The notes under the pieces: model-generated
The model's database searches: none
What the model was told of the DNA's origin: nothing
The model's input: only the letters and a program-made list of their open reading frames with translations
Shown here: positions 5,665 through 5,799 of the stretch, in pieces
Layout of the letters: every line of letters starts with the position of its first letter
Numbering within the stretch: position 1 is the stretch's first letter
Position numbers and translations under genes: made by a program
Source of the DNA: Ruminococcaceae bacterium UBA794
GTDB lineage: Bacteria; Bacillota; Clostridia; Oscillospirales; Ruminococcaceae
NCBI GenBank assembly: GCA_002304735.1
Contig: DBIU01000006.1
Span: 1 to 5,799 of the forward strand
DNA length: 5,799 nt
Reading direction: 5' to 3'

Positions 5665-5799
5665 ATGCCTTACATCAATTTTTCCGATGATGACTTGTAT
5701 CGCGCGAATAACGCGGATTTGGTCGCGTTTTTGGAGAGCCGCGGAGAGCGCGTGAAGCGTGTCGGGGCAACGTTTCAGTACATCTACACGGACGCCGCC
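5665..5799 (+). CDS. N-terminus of DUF3991/TOPRIM-like (primase-type) protein, 3'-partial
   Basis: The first 45 codons of a gene that runs off the window. ATG 5665 has a strong GGAGGA at 5653-5658, 6 nt upstream. The visible part, DDDLYRANNADLVAFLESRGERVKRVGATFQYIY, resembles the N-terminus of DUF3991 and TOPRIM domain proteins of Firmicutes conjugative elements, where a similar A-N-x-x-D-L-x-x-F-L-x-x-x-G-E stretch leads into a DnaG-like zinc-finger region. Those proteins are thought to act in priming or processing transferred DNA. Neither the zinc ligands nor the TOPRIM catalytic residues fall within the window, so the assignment rests on this short stretch and on the neighbours. It is separated from the mobilization operon by a 114-nt palindrome-rich gap and is probably under separate control. 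Confidence 0.68.
   Translation, partial: MPYINFSDDDLYRANNADLVAFLESRGERVKRVGATFQYIYTDAA

Noticed and set aside
1..5799. CRISPR array, tRNA, rRNA, insertion sequence or attachment site
   Set aside because: I saw no regularly spaced direct repeats, tRNA-like folds, transposase or integrase genes, or terminal repeats in the window.

Overview
The window is a piece of a mobilizable or conjugative element (ICE, IME or plasmid) from a Gram-positive bacterium, most likely a gut-type Clostridia. Three things support this: the gene families (ArdA-like, DUF3846, DUF6103-like, MobP3-type relaxase, DUF3991/TOPRIM-like) are ones I know from Firmicutes conjugative elements; the Shine-Dalgarno sequences are strong AAGGAG/GGAGGA types; and GTG and TTG starts are used. 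All genes lie on the + strand. The species cannot be told from the sequence.

Bases 1-2420 hold a compact cluster of small accessory genes. They are an ArdA-like antirestriction protein (probably cut at its 5' end), two proteins of unknown function, a DUF3846 protein and a small DUF6103-like protein. The first three genes overlap by 4 nt (GTGA, then ATGA) and the next two follow after 11-nt gaps, so the block probably makes one translationally coupled transcript. Such genes usually help an element establish itself in a new host.

Bases 2421-2754 hold no convincing gene but contain several inverted repeats. The strongest has CTTATG/CATAAG arms, with a GC-rich hairpin just after it. Lying directly before the mobilization genes, this is the best candidate for the origin of transfer (oriT).

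Bases 2755-5550 are the mobilization operon: a ribbon-helix-helix relaxosome accessory protein, a 704-residue MobP3-type relaxase with a C-terminal array of Sel1-like repeats, and a small winged-helix DNA-binding protein that starts at TTG. The gaps between these genes are 2 and 4 nt.

Bases 5551-5664 are a short gap packed with palindromes, including three GTGAAC half-sites. It looks like an operator/promoter region. It precedes a new gene at 5665 that runs off the window and resembles the N-terminus of DUF3991/TOPRIM (primase-like) proteins.

The expected working scheme is as follows. The RHH protein and relaxase assemble on oriT and nick it; the relaxase leads the strand into the recipient. 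The primase-like protein may help convert or replicate the strand, and the ArdA-like protein protects the incoming DNA from restriction. No coupling protein, type IV secretion gene, integrase or attachment site is visible here, so whether the element is self-transmissible cannot be decided.
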